From: Ndongobacter massiliensis
GTDB lineage: Bacteria; Bacillota; Clostridia; Tissierellales; Peptoniphilaceae
NCBI RefSeq assembly: GCF_900120375.1
Contig: NZ_LT635480.1
Location: 1,742,840 to 1,806,839, forward strand
Reading direction: 5' to 3'
Length of the DNA stretch: 64,000 nt
The notes beneath the pieces were generated by a model. It had not been told where the DNA came from. It did no database searches and saw only the letters and a program-made list of their open reading frames with translations. Numbering within the stretch: position 1 is the stretch's first letter; every line of letters starts with the position of its first letter. The position numbers and the translations under genes are program-made. Positions 52,761 to 62,118 of the stretch are shown in pieces.

Positions 52761-54048
52761 TTTTTCGTGCGCGAAACCGGAGACGTGCGCGTTGAGCAAA
52801 AAAACGTTCTGCGAGGCGCCCGCAGTCGCTTTTTTGCAATTGGGCTTTCGACATTGCCTGCAAACGGTACAAAAGACGGGTTTGTTGGAATTTTGTCGGG
52901 CCTTCCCGCTGCAGTACTTCCCGGTAAAGATGCAGTACGCGTTCCCCGAACAGGCGCGTTCCAAAGCGCTCCCGCGAGGCATGTGCCCCTTCGGCGAGGG
53001 TTTGTCGTTGCTCCGGATTATCCAATAGGGCATTCCAATGTTTGACCAATTCGTCTGTTGTCGTATAGCAATAGCCATTCGCCTCGTCTTCCACAACGCC
53101 GTCCAGTGCGAGGTCTTTGCGCGCCAGCACCGGAAGATCATTGGCCAATGCTTCAATGTAGGTCAGCCCCTGTGTTTCCGAGATGGACGCGGAAAGAAAG
53201 ACATCCAACAGCTGGTAAGCCTCGTAAATGCGCTCCGCGGGAATCATGCCGGCAAAGCGCACGTAGGGGCGTAAACCGAGATGGTCGGTTTCTTCTTCCA
53301 GATTTTTTCGATACGCACCGTCGCCCGTCAAAATAAGCATACAGCGGCGTCCAGAGTCGATAACGGCACGCAGGGCGCACAACAGTTCGCTGTAATTCTT
53401 CTCTTTTGCCAAACGCCCCACGCTGCCGAAACGCGGCACATCCGCCGGGACGTCAAGGGCGGTGAGCAGTTCCTGTTTGCGCACCTCTGAAATGCGCTGT
53501 TCGTATTTTTGAAGGTCAATCCCGGTGGGAATGATGCGGACGTCGTCGCCGACATGACCCCGGCGCAGGGAATCACGCGCTTTGGCACTGGGCGCAATAA
53601 TCACATCGCAGTCGTGCAGACGCGAGCGCATGACAGGAGCGACGAGACCCGATCCATTGCCGACGGGCAGGACATAACGCACGTAGTGCTCATACATCGT
53701 GTGATAGGTGTGGACGATGGGACAGCGGCATCGCGCCGCAATGGTTCGAACGAAAGAATAGGTAAAAAACTCACACTGGGAGTGGATAATGTCCGGATTC
53801 CATGTGATCAATTCGCGAATGAGCGGATCGCGGTGCGCCAGCGATGCGCGCACACCGGGGTAGATATTGAACGGCACGGAGCGTATGTAATAACATCGTC
53901 CGTCCACGTAACTTTTTCCGGTGGGAGAGAGGGTCAGCAAGCGCACATCCTGCCCTGCTTTTTCCAATTCGCGCATCAAGTTGAGCGAGGAAATAATGAC
54001 GCCGTTGACGGTTGCCGGGCTTTGATCGCTGGTCAATAGAATTTTCAT
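52741..54048 (-). CDS. GT4-family glycosyltransferase (diacylglycerol glucosyltransferase-like)
   Basis: This predicted membrane-associated transferase of 435 residues has a GT-B fold. The N-terminal domain begins MKILLTSDQSPATVNGV and contains YHTMYEHYVRY. The C-terminal domain has the GSVGRLAKEKNY linker and the donor-site E-x7-E motif SETQGLTYIEA (~303). The pattern fits glycolipid synthases that glucosylate diacylglycerol. The last ~70 residues are basic, suited to membrane contact. AAAGGAG precedes the ATG at 54048. The acceptor is inferred. Confidence 0.87.
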   Translation of the reverse strand: MKILLTSDQSPATVNGVIISSLNLMRELEKAGQDVRLLTLSPTGKSYVDGRCYYIRSVPFNIYPGVRASLAHRDPLIRELITWNPDIIHSQCEFFTYSFVRTIAARCRCPIVHTYHTMYEHYVRYVLPVGNGSGLVAPVMRSRLHDCDVIIAPSAKARDSLRRGHVGDDVRIIPTGIDLQKYEQRISEVRKQELLTALDVPADVPRFGSVGRLAKEKNYSELLCALRAVIDSGRRCMLILTGDGAYRKNLEEETDHLGLRPYVRFAGMIPAERIYEAYQLLDVFLSASISETQGLTYIEALANDLPVLARKDLALDGVVEDEANGYCYTTTDELVKHWNALLDNPEQRQTLAEGAHASRERFGTRLFGERVLHLYREVLQREGPTKFQQTRLLYRLQAMSKAQLQKSDCGRLAERFFAQRARLRFRARKNDHADA

Positions 54049-54111
54049 TCGGACTCCTTTACGGCCTGGGAAACGGAGCATCGCATTGGCCATGATTTAC
54101 ATTGCACGGAC

Positions 54112-54120
54112 AGTATAACA
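54112..54120 (-). promoter_or_regulatory. Extended -10 promoter of the glycosyltransferase gene
   Basis: On the minus strand TGT-TATACT (54112-54120) lies ~64 bases before the start codon, immediately after the rubredoxin terminator. Confidence 0.55.
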
Positions 54121-54122
54121 TG

Positions 54123-54143
54123 AAAAAGAGCGCCGCAGCGCTC
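54123..54143 (-). terminator. Intrinsic terminator of the rubredoxin gene
   Basis: On the minus strand GAGCGC-TGCG-GCGCTC is followed by TTTTT, 26 bases after the stop. Confidence 0.9.
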
Positions 54144-54168
54144 CTTCCCACAGATTCAAAGTTTTTTG

Positions 54169-54333
54169 TTACTCTGCCACCGGCTCGAACTCGTCTTTAC
54201 CCACGCCACACATCGGGCATACCCAATCCTCCGGCAGATCTTCAAAAGCCGTTCCCGGAGCAATTCCGTTGTCCGGATCCCCTAAGGCCGGATCGTAAAT
54301 GTACCCGCATGCGGTGCATTCATATTTTTTCAT
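54169..54333 (-). CDS. Rubredoxin
   Basis: This complete 54-residue one-iron electron carrier has the two knuckles CTACGY (C6, C9) and CPMCGV (C39, C42), plus the invariant aromatic and acidic residues [18 protein letters not shown] and [14 protein letters not shown] lies 6 bases before the ATG at 54333. It has its own promoter and terminator. The likely partners are the flavodiiron protein at 36488 as acceptor and the flavoprotein at 9303 as reductase. Confidence 0.97.
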   Translation of the reverse strand: MKKYECTACGYIYDPALGDPDNGIAPGTAFEDLPEDWVCPMCGVGKDEFEPVAE

Positions 54334-54391
54334 GACTTCCTCCTGTACTGGTTTTTACAGCGCGGCAATCGCAATCCGCGTTGTTTTTCCT

Positions 54392-54420
54392 ATGATACCC
54401 TTTTTCACGGGAAATGTCGA
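54392..54420 (-). promoter_or_regulatory. Rubredoxin promoter
   Basis: On the minus strand TCGACA (54415-54420), a 17-base spacer and TATCAT (54392-54397), both 5-of-6 matches, lie ~59 bases before the rubredoxin start. Confidence 0.68.
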
Positions 54421-54460
54421 ACGGAGCGTGTTGGCCTTCGCGAAGGAGGGTATATAAAAC

Positions 54461-54892
54461 ATGAAAAGAAAACAGAGAAAGGAGGAGACCTTGGCGTATT
54501 TATTTTCCGGGAGCGTGCCCAGTGAAATTACCAATGTCTGCGCGCTGGTATCCCGTCTGGTCGATGAGCTGCGTCCGCGCCTGCAGGCGGAGTGTCTCGG
54601 GGTGTTACGCCTCGTGCTCAGCGAACTGATGATTAACAGCTGTGAGCACGGGAATGCGAATGATCGTAAAAAAGGGGTATTTCTTGACTTGGCGATTACG
54701 GACGATTATATCGACATCATTGTAACCGATGAAGGCGCCGGGTTCTCCTATGACGCCGGCGCGTATGACCCGGCGAACTTGTCTTGTTCAGGGCGTGGAC
54801 TGAAGATCGTAGCAGGACTGTGTGATGCCCTGGAAGTGCAGAATGCGCGCGTACACTGCCGCGTGCGGCGCGGCGGAGCGACGCGCCGGTAA
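54461..54892 (+). CDS. RsbW/SpoIIAB-like ATP-binding anti-sigma kinase
   Basis: This 143-residue protein has a single HATPase domain of the anti-sigma-factor kinase type. The N-box is ELMINSCEHGNAND (~66), the G1 box DEGAGF (~94) and the G2 box SGRGLKIV (~113). There is no dimerisation or sensor domain. Partners (anti-anti-sigma STAS protein, sigma factor) are normally adjacent but are missing here, so its target is unknown. AAGGAGGG lies 9 bases before the ATG. Confidence 0.86.
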   Translation: MKRKQRKEETLAYLFSGSVPSEITNVCALVSRLVDELRPRLQAECLGVLRLVLSELMINSCEHGNANDRKKGVFLDLAITDDYIDIIVTDEGAGFSYDAGAYDPANLSCSGRGLKIVAGLCDALEVQNARVHCRVRRGGATRR

Positions 54893-54945
54893 TCGCACCG
54901 AGAAAACAATGGCTCGGACAAGATCGTATTCGGCACGAGATCCGG

Positions 54946-54968
54946 CAACGGCGCGAGCCGTTGTTTTT
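54946..54968 (+). terminator. Intrinsic terminator of the anti-sigma kinase gene
   Basis: CAACGGC, loop GCGA, GCCGTTG and TTTTT, 53 bases after the stop. Confidence 0.92.
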
Positions 54969-55012
54969 CTTTGTCACGCTGCGGTTCGCGGTGGCAGAAA
55001 AAAGGCATTTTG

Positions 55013-55057
55013 TGGTACCATACCCGTGAAGTTGTGAGGAAGGGGGGGCGTAAGCCC
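55013..55057 (+). promoter_or_regulatory. typA promoter and a hairpin over its ribosome site
   Basis: TGG-TACCAT (55013-55021) is an extended -10 candidate. The only Shine-Dalgarno sequence is AAG7 (G-run 55042-55048). Its 3' end pairs in GGGC-GTAA-GCCC (55046-55057), a short stem with a GNRA tetraloop directly before the ATG at 55060. Confidence 0.4.
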
Positions 55058-55059
55058 TG

Positions 55060-56883
55060 ATGATACGAGAAGATATTCGAAATATAGCCATTATTGCCCA
55101 TGTCGATCACGGGAAAACTACGCTGGTCGACGGGCTTTTGCGAACCAGCGGCACCTTTCGTGCCAATCAGGAAGTGCGCGAGCGGGTCATGGATTCCAAC
55201 GACATTGAACGGGAGCGCGGCATCACGATTTTATCGAAAAATACCGCAATTACCTATCGCGGAACGAAAATCAACATTATTGACACACCGGGCCATGCGG
55301 ATTTCGGCGGCGAAGTGGAGCGCGTTCTGAAAATGAGCGACGGCGTCATTTTGGTTGTTGACGCCTTTGAAGGACCTATGCCCCAGACCAAATTCGTGCT
55401 GCGCAAGGCCGTCGATCTCGCATTGCCGGCGATCGTCTGCATCAATAAGATTGATCGACCGGATGCCCGCGTTGCGGAAGTACAGGAAGAGGTGCTGGAT
55501 CTGTTTGTCAGTCTGGATGCGCCGATCGAATACCTGGACAGTCCCTTTGTCTATGCTTCAGCGAAAAATGGTTGGGCAAGCGAATCGCCGGACGAGCCTG
55601 GGACGGATATGCATCCGCTTTTGGACGTGATTTTGCGGGCTATTCCCGCGCCGGAGGGGGATGTCTCTGCACCCTTTAAGCTTCTTATTTCAACGACGGA
55701 TTACAACGACTACGTGGGGCGTATCGGCATCGGAAAAATCGAGGCAGGAGAAATTCACCTGCACGATGAAGCGGTCATCCGCAATTACAATCATCCGGAT
55801 CGCAATGAAAGCATCCGCATTACGAAAATTTTTGAGTTTGAGGGACTGGAGCGCGTGGCCGTGGAAACGGCGCGCATGGGTTCCATCGTTGCCGTTTCCG
55901 GTGTCGAACACATCGAAGTCGGAGATACGCTTTGCTCCCCGGACGATACGATGCCGCTGCCTTTTGTGAAAATCTCCGAGCCCACTCTGGCGATGCGCTT
56001 TTCCGTCAACGATTCGCCCTTTGCGGGGCGTTCCGGGCGCTTTGTCACATCGCGGCATTTGCGCCGCCGCCTGTTCAAAGAATTGGAAACGGATGTGAGT
56101 CTGCGCGTCGAAGAGACGGATTCCACCGATGAGTTCAAGGTCAGCGGGCGCGGGGAATTGCACCTGTCCGTGTTGATTGAAAATATGCGCCGCGAGGGCT
56201 ACGAGTTCCAGGTGTCCAAACCGGAAGTGTTGTTCCGCAACGATGCCAAGGGACGTCGTCTGGAACCGATGGAGCGGGCGACGGTGGATGTCGAGCAGGA
56301 TTTCGCCGGTTCCGTGATCCAGGCACTGGGACAGCGGCGTGGGGAACTGGTGGAAATGTCTGCCTCTCCCACGGGATATACGCGTTTAATTTTTTCGATT
56401 CCGGCGCGCGGGCTCATCGGGTATCGGCAGCAGCTGCTCACCGACACGCGCGGCACCGGTGTACTCAACAGTGAATTCGAATCGTATGGCCCGTACAAAG
56501 GGGACATTCCCCGTCGCGCGATGGGTTCGCTGATTTCTTTTGAGACGGGCACCGCAACGACCTATGGATTGCACGCCGCCCAAGAGCGCGGCAATCTCTT
56601 TATCCGACCAGGGGAGGAAGTCTACGAGGGACAGGTGGTCGGCGAAAACCCCAAAGGTGTGGATCTGGAAGTCAACATCTGCAAGAAAAAGCAGCAGACG
56701 AACATTCGTGCCGCTGCTTCTGACGATGCGCTCAAACTGGTATCGCCGGTGGATCTGAGTTTGGAACAGATGATGGAGTTCGTCGAAGTGGACGAACGCA
56801 TTGAGGTGACACCGGATGCATTTCGCCTGCGCAAGGAAATCCTGGATAACCAACTGCGGTATAAGAGCAAAAAGCGGCAATAG
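55060..56883 (+). CDS. typA: Translational GTPase TypA/BipA
   Basis: This 607-residue ribosome-binding GTPase is used under cold and other stresses. The G1 motif AHVDHGKTT (~12-20), RGITILSKN switch I, DTPGHADFGGE (G3) and NKIDRPDAR (G4) are intact. Domains II, III and V and the TypA-specific C-terminal domain follow, with SFETGTATTYGLHAAQERG. The downstream cls gene begins 17 bases later. Confidence 0.97.
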   Translation: MIREDIRNIAIIAHVDHGKTTLVDGLLRTSGTFRANQEVRERVMDSNDIERERGITILSKNTAITYRGTKINIIDTPGHADFGGEVERVLKMSDGVILVVDAFEGPMPQTKFVLRKAVDLALPAIVCINKIDRPDARVAEVQEEVLDLFVSLDAPIEYLDSPFVYASAKNGWASESPDEPGTDMHPLLDVILRAIPAPEGDVSAPFKLLISTTDYNDYVGRIGIGKIEAGEIHLHDEAVIRNYNHPDRNESIRITKIFEFEGLERVAVETARMGSIVAVSGVEHIEVGDTLCSPDDTMPLPFVKISEPTLAMRFSVNDSPFAGRSGRFVTSRHLRRRLFKELETDVSLRVEETDSTDEFKVSGRGELHLSVLIENMRREGYEFQVSKPEVLFRNDAKGRRLEPMERATVDVEQDFAGSVIQALGQRRGELVEMSASPTGYTRLIFSIPARGLIGYRQQLLTDTRGTGVLNSEFESYGPYKGDIPRRAMGSLISFETGTATTYGLHAAQERGNLFIRPGEEVYEGQVVGENPKGVDLEVNICKKKQQTNIRAAASDDALKLVSPVDLSLEQMMEFVEVDERIEVTPDAFRLRKEILDNQLRYKSKKRQ

Positions 56884-56900
56884 TCCGAAAGGAAGGAGCC

Positions 56901-58364
56901 ATGGGCAATTCCGTCATTGACATGATCTTCGGAGTATGGTCTTCGCTGGGGTGGTTGAATGTCATTCTGGCGATGGTCGTTACGTATTTGGGGCGCAATA
57001 AACCCGCACGTTCGACGATGATGTGGGTGATGGTTTTGACTTTTCTGCCGATTGTCGGGTTTTTCCTCTATCTGCTTTTGGGACAGGATTATCGGCGCGC
57101 AAAGATGTTTCGGCTCAAAGCCGAGCAGGATGAAATGGTTCGTCGCGTGACGGACGCGCAGAACCGGGAAATTCAATCCGGCGCGACGCGCTTTCGCGAT
57201 CCGGGCATGGAAGAGCATCTCGATTTGATACGCCTGGCGTTAAATGCCGACAATGCATATTATTCCGAAAGTAACGAAGTCCGATTATTTTTTGATGGAG
57301 AGGCGAAGTTTGCCGCACTTTTTCGCGACATTGAAGCGGCACAGTTTTCGGTGGATGTGCAATATTATATTCTGCAGCCCGATGAACTGGGCTATGCGCT
57401 TCTGGAACGCTTGGAGGCGGCGGCGCGGCGCGGGGTGCGCGTGCGGCTGCTGGTTGACGCCGTTGGCGGCAGGCGTCTGTGGAAGCGCGATTTTGAACCG
57501 CTATGTGCCGCCGGTGGCAATGTTTCGATATTTTTTCGCTCCCTGATCCGCCCAATCAATTTTCGCATCAACTACCGCAATCACCGGAAAATTGTCGTCG
57601 TTGACAATGCCGTCGGCTATATCGGCGGCTTTAATGTCGGCATGGAATACCTTGGTGCCAATGCGCGCTTAGGTCCTTGGCGCGACACACATCTGCGCGT
57701 GAAGGGCGACGCTGTGGCAAGTCTGAAACTGCGCTTTTTGAAGGATTGGCTCTATGCCTCCGGGGATAATCCGGCGGATGAGCCCGATGTGCGCAATGTA
57801 CCGAATCCCGCAGGTCATGTCGGGATGCAGTTGGTCACGAGCGGTCCGGACACGCCCCACACCAATATCAAGTACGCGATGGTGCAGATGATTCGTTCCG
57901 CAAAAGAGGCAATTTACATTCAAACGCCGTACTTGGTCCCGGACTTGACCTTTTTGGATGCACTGACCATGGCACTGGTTTCGGGGGTACAGGTGCATAT
58001 TATGATTCCGAATAAACCGGATCATCCTTTCGTCTATTGGGCGACGACGTCGTATGCGGGCATGCTTCTGCGAGAGGGGGCGAAAGTGTATCGGTACGAC
58101 GCGGGATTTTTACATTCCAAGGTGTTGATCGTCGACAATCTGGTGTCCATGGTCGGTTCAGCGAATGTGGATGAACGCTCGTTTCTGTTAAATTTTGAAG
58201 CGTCCATGTTGCTCTACGATCGAACGGTCAACCGCAATTTGCGCACGCAGTTTTGGAAAGATGCGGAAAAAAGCACCCTGTTGACACCGGAACGGTATGC
58301 ACAGCGGCCCCTCTTCCAACGTATCAAGGAGCCAATTGCGCGGTTGCTGTCTCCGCTCTTATAG
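56901..58364 (+). CDS. cls: Cardiolipin synthase (phospholipase D type)
   Basis: This membrane enzyme condenses two phosphatidylglycerols. The 487-residue protein has two N-terminal transmembrane helices (~15-32, ~40-62). Two phospholipase-D HKD motifs follow: NYRNHRKIVVVDN (~227) and FLHSKVLIVDN (~407), with GSANVDERSF after the second. GGAAGGAG precedes the ATG, and it is likely in one transcript with typA. Confidence 0.95.
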   Translation: MGNSVIDMIFGVWSSLGWLNVILAMVVTYLGRNKPARSTMMWVMVLTFLPIVGFFLYLLLGQDYRRAKMFRLKAEQDEMVRRVTDAQNREIQSGATRFRDPGMEEHLDLIRLALNADNAYYSESNEVRLFFDGEAKFAALFRDIEAAQFSVDVQYYILQPDELGYALLERLEAAARRGVRVRLLVDAVGGRRLWKRDFEPLCAAGGNVSIFFRSLIRPINFRINYRNHRKIVVVDNAVGYIGGFNVGMEYLGANARLGPWRDTHLRVKGDAVASLKLRFLKDWLYASGDNPADEPDVRNVPNPAGHVGMQLVTSGPDTPHTNIKYAMVQMIRSAKEAIYIQTPYLVPDLTFLDALTMALVSGVQVHIMIPNKPDHPFVYWATTSYAGMLLREGAKVYRYDAGFLHSKVLIVDNLVSMVGSANVDERSFLLNFEASMLLYDRTVNRNLRTQFWKDAEKSTLLTPERYAQRPLFQRIKEPIARLLSPLL

Positions 58365-58444
58365 TGGGACTTTTTCGTCGCGCCGCGTTTCTATGAGAAT
58401 GGCTGGTACGATGTGATCAATCTTGTTGGAATTGCAAAAAGATG

Positions 58445-58479
58445 TTGTTAAATGGGCGGTTGTTGGGTATGATTATACT
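58445..58479 (+). promoter_or_regulatory. rex promoter region with a Rex-box-like half-site
   Basis: TTGTTAAAT (58445-58453) matches one half of the Rex operator (TTGTTAAnnnnTTAACAA). The other half is degenerate. It lies around the -35 position of a candidate -10 TATACT (58474-58479). Autoregulation by Rex is plausible. Confidence 0.4.
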
Positions 58480-58508
58480 GTTCAAGTGTCAGAGTATAGG
58501 GGGATATT

Positions 58509-59153
58509 ATGAAACAGGAAAAGCCAATTTCAGGAGCGGTCATCCGCCGCTTGCCGAAATATTATCGTTATCTCGGTATGATAGAAGAGCGGGGCATCGT
58601 GCGCATTTCGTCGCAGAATCTCAGTGAAATCACCGGATTCACCGCTTCCCAGATTCGTCAGGATTTCAATCATTTTGGCGGTTTCGGACAGCAGGGATAC
58701 GGTTACAATGTCGAAAAACTGCGCGGGCATCTTGCAACCATTATCGGTCTGGATAAAACGTACAAAATGGTCGTGGTCGGCGCCGGGCACATGGGACAGG
58801 CGATTTGCAATTACAAGGGATTCCGTTCGGGCGGCTTCCATATCGAGGCACTTTTTGACAGCAATCCGGAAAAAATCGGCACGACGATCAATGACATTTC
58901 CGTGCTGGATGTTCAAGAACTGGGCGCATTTATCCGCAAACACGAGATTTCCATCGTTGCGATTACGACGCCGAGCGATTCGGCGCAGGCGATTGCGGAA
59001 TGTGCGACCGAAGCCGGTGCCAAGGGAATCTGGAACTTTGCCCCCGTCGATTTGAAATTGCCGGAGGGTGTGGTGTTGGAAAATGTGCATTTGGATGAAA
59101 GTTTGCATGCACTGACCTATTACTTGGGGAATTTGAAGGACTACCAGGGCTGA
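58509..59153 (+). CDS. rex: Redox-sensing transcriptional repressor Rex
   Basis: This 214-residue dimeric repressor senses NADH/NAD+. An N-terminal winged helix (~1-80) carries the recognition segment TASQIRQDFNHFGGFG. A Rossmann domain follows with VVGAGHMGQA (~93), and the C-terminal domain-swap helix ends the protein. Rex typically controls fermentation and hydrogenase genes. No full Rex box was seen at the hydrogenase operon in this window. GGGGG precedes the ATG. Confidence 0.96.
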   Translation: MKQEKPISGAVIRRLPKYYRYLGMIEERGIVRISSQNLSEITGFTASQIRQDFNHFGGFGQQGYGYNVEKLRGHLATIIGLDKTYKMVVVGAGHMGQAICNYKGFRSGGFHIEALFDSNPEKIGTTINDISVLDVQELGAFIRKHEISIVAITTPSDSAQAIAECATEAGAKGIWNFAPVDLKLPEGVVLENVHLDESLHALTYYLGNLKDYQG

Positions 59154-59163
59154 GGCGGAAGCA

Positions 59164-61113
59164 ATGGCCCTGTTGACCGTACAAGCGCTCGAAAAAAGCT
59201 ACGGGATTGCGCCGATCTTGCGCGATGTCGGCTTTTTCGTGGAAGAGAACGATAAAATTGGAATCATTGGGGTCAATGGCAGCGGAAAAACGACGCTGCT
59301 GCGGCTGCTCGCCGGCGAATTGGAACCGAACAGTGGGCAGGTGATTTGTGCGCCGGATCTGCGCATGGGCTATTTGTCGCAGAATGTACACATCACCTCT
59401 CGGAAAAGCCTGTATGATACGTGTAAAGATGCCTATGCGCGGGCCTTTGCATTGGAAAAAGAGTTGCGTTTGCTGGAGAAGGAAATGGAGACGGCGGCCG
59501 CGGATGCACATCACCTGGAGCAGGTGATGACGCGCTATCACGTGGTTACGGAGCGCTTTGAAGCGGAAGGTGGGCTTGCCTATCGTTCCGAGATTCGCGG
59601 GATGCTCAAGGGTATGGGCTTTTCGGAAGAACGGTTTGCACAGCCGGTCGCTTCGCTGTCCGGTGGCGAAAAGACGCGTCTGGAACTGGCGGTTATGCTC
59701 TTGGGGCGTCCGCAGCTTTTGTTGCTCGATGAGCCAACCAACCATTTAGATGCGGCGTCGGTGGACTTTCTGGAGGGCTATTTGCGCGCGTTTCGCGGGG
59801 CAGCCCTCATAGTTTCTCATGATCGTTATTTTTTGAATCGTCTGGTGAATCGCGTTTTTTTAGTGGAACACCATCGGCTGGAGCACTACGACTGTGGCTA
59901 TGCGGCATACACCGTGCGGCGGCACAAAGATCTGGAAGCCCGGCGGCGCGCCTATGAAAATCAGCAAAAAGAAATTGCTCGGCAGCAGGAAATTATCGAC
60001 CGGCTGGCTCGGCAGGGCGGTTCCTTGCGGAAACGCGGCATTTCTCAATCGCGTTCGCGGCAAAAGCTGTTGGACAAAATGGTACGGCTTGAGGCCCCTC
60101 CGGCGGAGGAGGGCAATATGCGTTTGCGTTTCACGCCGAAGTATGAAAGCGGGGAGCAGGTGCTGCGCGTTCGCGATCTGACATTTTCCTATGACAAGGA
60201 AGCGGCACCGCTTTTTCAAGGGGTGAATTTTTCCATTCGTCGCGGCGAGTGCGTCGCGCTGGTGGGCGCCAACGGAATCGGCAAGACGACTCTATTTCGC
60301 CTTTTACTGAAGAAGCTGTTGCCGGACACCGGGAGTGTACAAACCGGGGTATCGGTAAAAACCGCTTGGTTTGATCAGGAGCAGGAACAGCTGCATGATG
60401 AAAAAACCGTGTTGGATGAGTTGTGGGACGCCTATCCGCGGCTCACACATTATGAAGTACGGCGCTACTTGGCAGCGTTTCAATTCGTGGGCGACGATTT
60501 GTTTCAGATCGTGGGTGAACTTTCCGGCGGGGAGCGCGGCCGTTTATCCATGTTGAAGTTGATGCTCAGCGCGGCGAATTTTTTGCTGCTGGACGAACCG
60601 ACAAACCATTTGGATATTGAATCGCGTGAGATCTTGGAAGATGCCCTGAATCAATATGAAGGGACTTGTCTGGTCATCAGTCACGATCGCTATTTCATCA
60701 ATCGCACTTGTCAGCGGATTTTGTTTTTGCAGGCAGACGGCGTGCGGGAATACCTCGGCAATTACGATGATTTTTTAGCAAAACGGGAACAGGAATGTGC
60801 GGAGCAAGCCGGCGTGGCGCCGGCGGAAACGCAGACGCGCACGGCGCAGAAAAAACGGGAAAAAGCACAGCGTGTGGTGCGTCGCGCTTCTCGAGCGCTG
60901 CGCGTGCAGGCGAGGCAGGCGGAAAAGGAAGTCGAGCGTCTGGAGCAGGAATTGGAGGTACGTAAGCAGGCGGCGTATGATCCGGCGCTTTATGAAGATC
61001 ATGAAAAAGCGCGCGCGGTACATGATGAAATCGCCGCGCTCGAAGAATCCTTGGAAAAGTGTGAGGAGCAGTGGTTGTCCTTGCAGCTGCAGGTGGAGGG
61101 GGAAGAGAAATGA
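59164..61113 (+). CDS. ABC-F family ATPase (Uup/YfmR-like ribosome-associated factor)
   Basis: This is a soluble protein of 649 residues with two ABC domains and no membrane part. Walker A motifs GVNGSGKTT (~37) and GANGIGKTT (~368), signatures LSGGEKTR and LSGGERGR, and paired LLDEPTNHLD motifs are present. Between them is the charged P-site tRNA interaction linker. The C-terminal ~95 residues form a Glu/Arg-rich coiled coil as in Uup. ABC-F proteins rescue or modulate ribosomes, and some give antibiotic resistance. The stop overlaps the GDPD start. Confidence 0.93.
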   Translation: MALLTVQALEKSYGIAPILRDVGFFVEENDKIGIIGVNGSGKTTLLRLLAGELEPNSGQVICAPDLRMGYLSQNVHITSRKSLYDTCKDAYARAFALEKELRLLEKEMETAAADAHHLEQVMTRYHVVTERFEAEGGLAYRSEIRGMLKGMGFSEERFAQPVASLSGGEKTRLELAVMLLGRPQLLLLDEPTNHLDAASVDFLEGYLRAFRGAALIVSHDRYFLNRLVNRVFLVEHHRLEHYDCGYAAYTVRRHKDLEARRRAYENQQKEIARQQEIIDRLARQGGSLRKRGISQSRSRQKLLDKMVRLEAPPAEEGNMRLRFTPKYESGEQVLRVRDLTFSYDKEAAPLFQGVNFSIRRGECVALVGANGIGKTTLFRLLLKKLLPDTGSVQTGVSVKTAWFDQEQEQLHDEKTVLDELWDAYPRLTHYEVRRYLAAFQFVGDDLFQIVGELSGGERGRLSMLKLMLSAANFLLLDEPTNHLDIESREILEDALNQYEGTCLVISHDRYFINRTCQRILFLQADGVREYLGNYDDFLAKREQECAEQAGVAPAETQTRTAQKKREKAQRVVRRASRALRVQARQAEKEVERLEQELEVRKQAAYDPALYEDHEKARAVHDEIAALEESLEKCEEQWLSLQLQVEGEEK

Positions 61114-62042
61114 AAATTTTTGCGCATCGCGGCTATTCCGCCAAATATCCAGAAAACAGTATGCTTGCCTTCCAAAAAGCCGTGGAGGTCGGGTGTGATG
61201 CCATTGAGTTGGATGTGCATTTTTCCAGAGATTACAAACTGGTCATTATTCACGATGACGCGCTTTCGCGAACGACGAATGCGGTCGGCTTTGTGCGCCA
61301 CCATTCCTTGCGCGATTTGCAGAATTATGAATTGACCGGCGATTACGAAGGCGATCCGCAGCATATATTGACATTGGAAGAGTATCTGCGCTGGGCGAAG
61401 GATCGCCCGATTCAAACCAATATTGAGTTGAAGAATGATCGCTTTCGCTATCCGGGCATGGAAGAGGCGGTAATGAAACTCATTCATGCGATGGATATGT
61501 TTGATCAGGTGCTCCTTTCTTCGTTTAGTGCGGAGAGTATTGCACTGCTGAAATTGAAATGGCCGCAGATGCGGTGCGGATGGCTGATTGATGAAATGCG
61601 CGATACGACCTTGGATAAGGCGCTGGAAATCAAAGCGGACTCGCTGCATCCTTCGATTGACATTGTGGATGAGGAGCTGATTGTGCAGGTGCACGAAACG
61701 GGACTTTCCATCTACGCGTATACGGCGAATTCTGATGAAGAACTGGAACGTATGAAGTCGCTGGGGGTCGATGGGCTCTTTACGGATGAGCTGGAACGCG
61801 CACGTGCGCATTTCGGATTGCACACAAAACCATATGCGGACAAGGAAGTGCAGGCGGCGAGGACGTTGCAGGAAAAACCGGCGCGCACGGCAAAAGATCG
61901 TCTGCGCCTTTCCCGAAAAGCGCGCGGCATCTCCGGCGGACTTTTCGGCATTTTTATCTTTATGATCGTTTCCATAGCGGGTTCTGTCATTGCCGCTAAG
62001 TTGGTTATGGGACTTTTGGGGCGTTTTTTCCCGGGCGCATGA
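61110..62042 (+). CDS. Glycerophosphodiester phosphodiesterase with a C-terminal membrane helix
   Basis: The enzyme releases glycerol-3-phosphate from glycerophosphodiesters. The 310-residue protein begins MKIFAHRGYS, with catalytic HRG at ~6-8, AIELDVH at ~33 and HDD at ~49. A C-terminal ~55-residue extension ends in one transmembrane helix (IFIFMIVSIAGSVIAAKLV) and has no N-terminal signal. The catalytic domain therefore probably lies on the cytoplasmic face. ATG 61110 overlaps the ABC-F stop. Confidence 0.92.
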   Translation: MKIFAHRGYSAKYPENSMLAFQKAVEVGCDAIELDVHFSRDYKLVIIHDDALSRTTNAVGFVRHHSLRDLQNYELTGDYEGDPQHILTLEEYLRWAKDRPIQTNIELKNDRFRYPGMEEAVMKLIHAMDMFDQVLLSSFSAESIALLKLKWPQMRCGWLIDEMRDTTLDKALEIKADSLHPSIDIVDEELIVQVHETGLSIYAYTANSDEELERMKSLGVDGLFTDELERARAHFGLHTKPYADKEVQAARTLQEKPARTAKDRLRLSRKARGISGGLFGIFIFMIVSIAGSVIAAKLVMGLLGRFFPGA

Positions 62043-62118
62043 CCGGAAATTTTATTTTTCAGCGTAAGAACGTTTCTCATTGCAATGTAAAGAAGGAAAT
62101 TTATCGAAAGAGGGGAGT

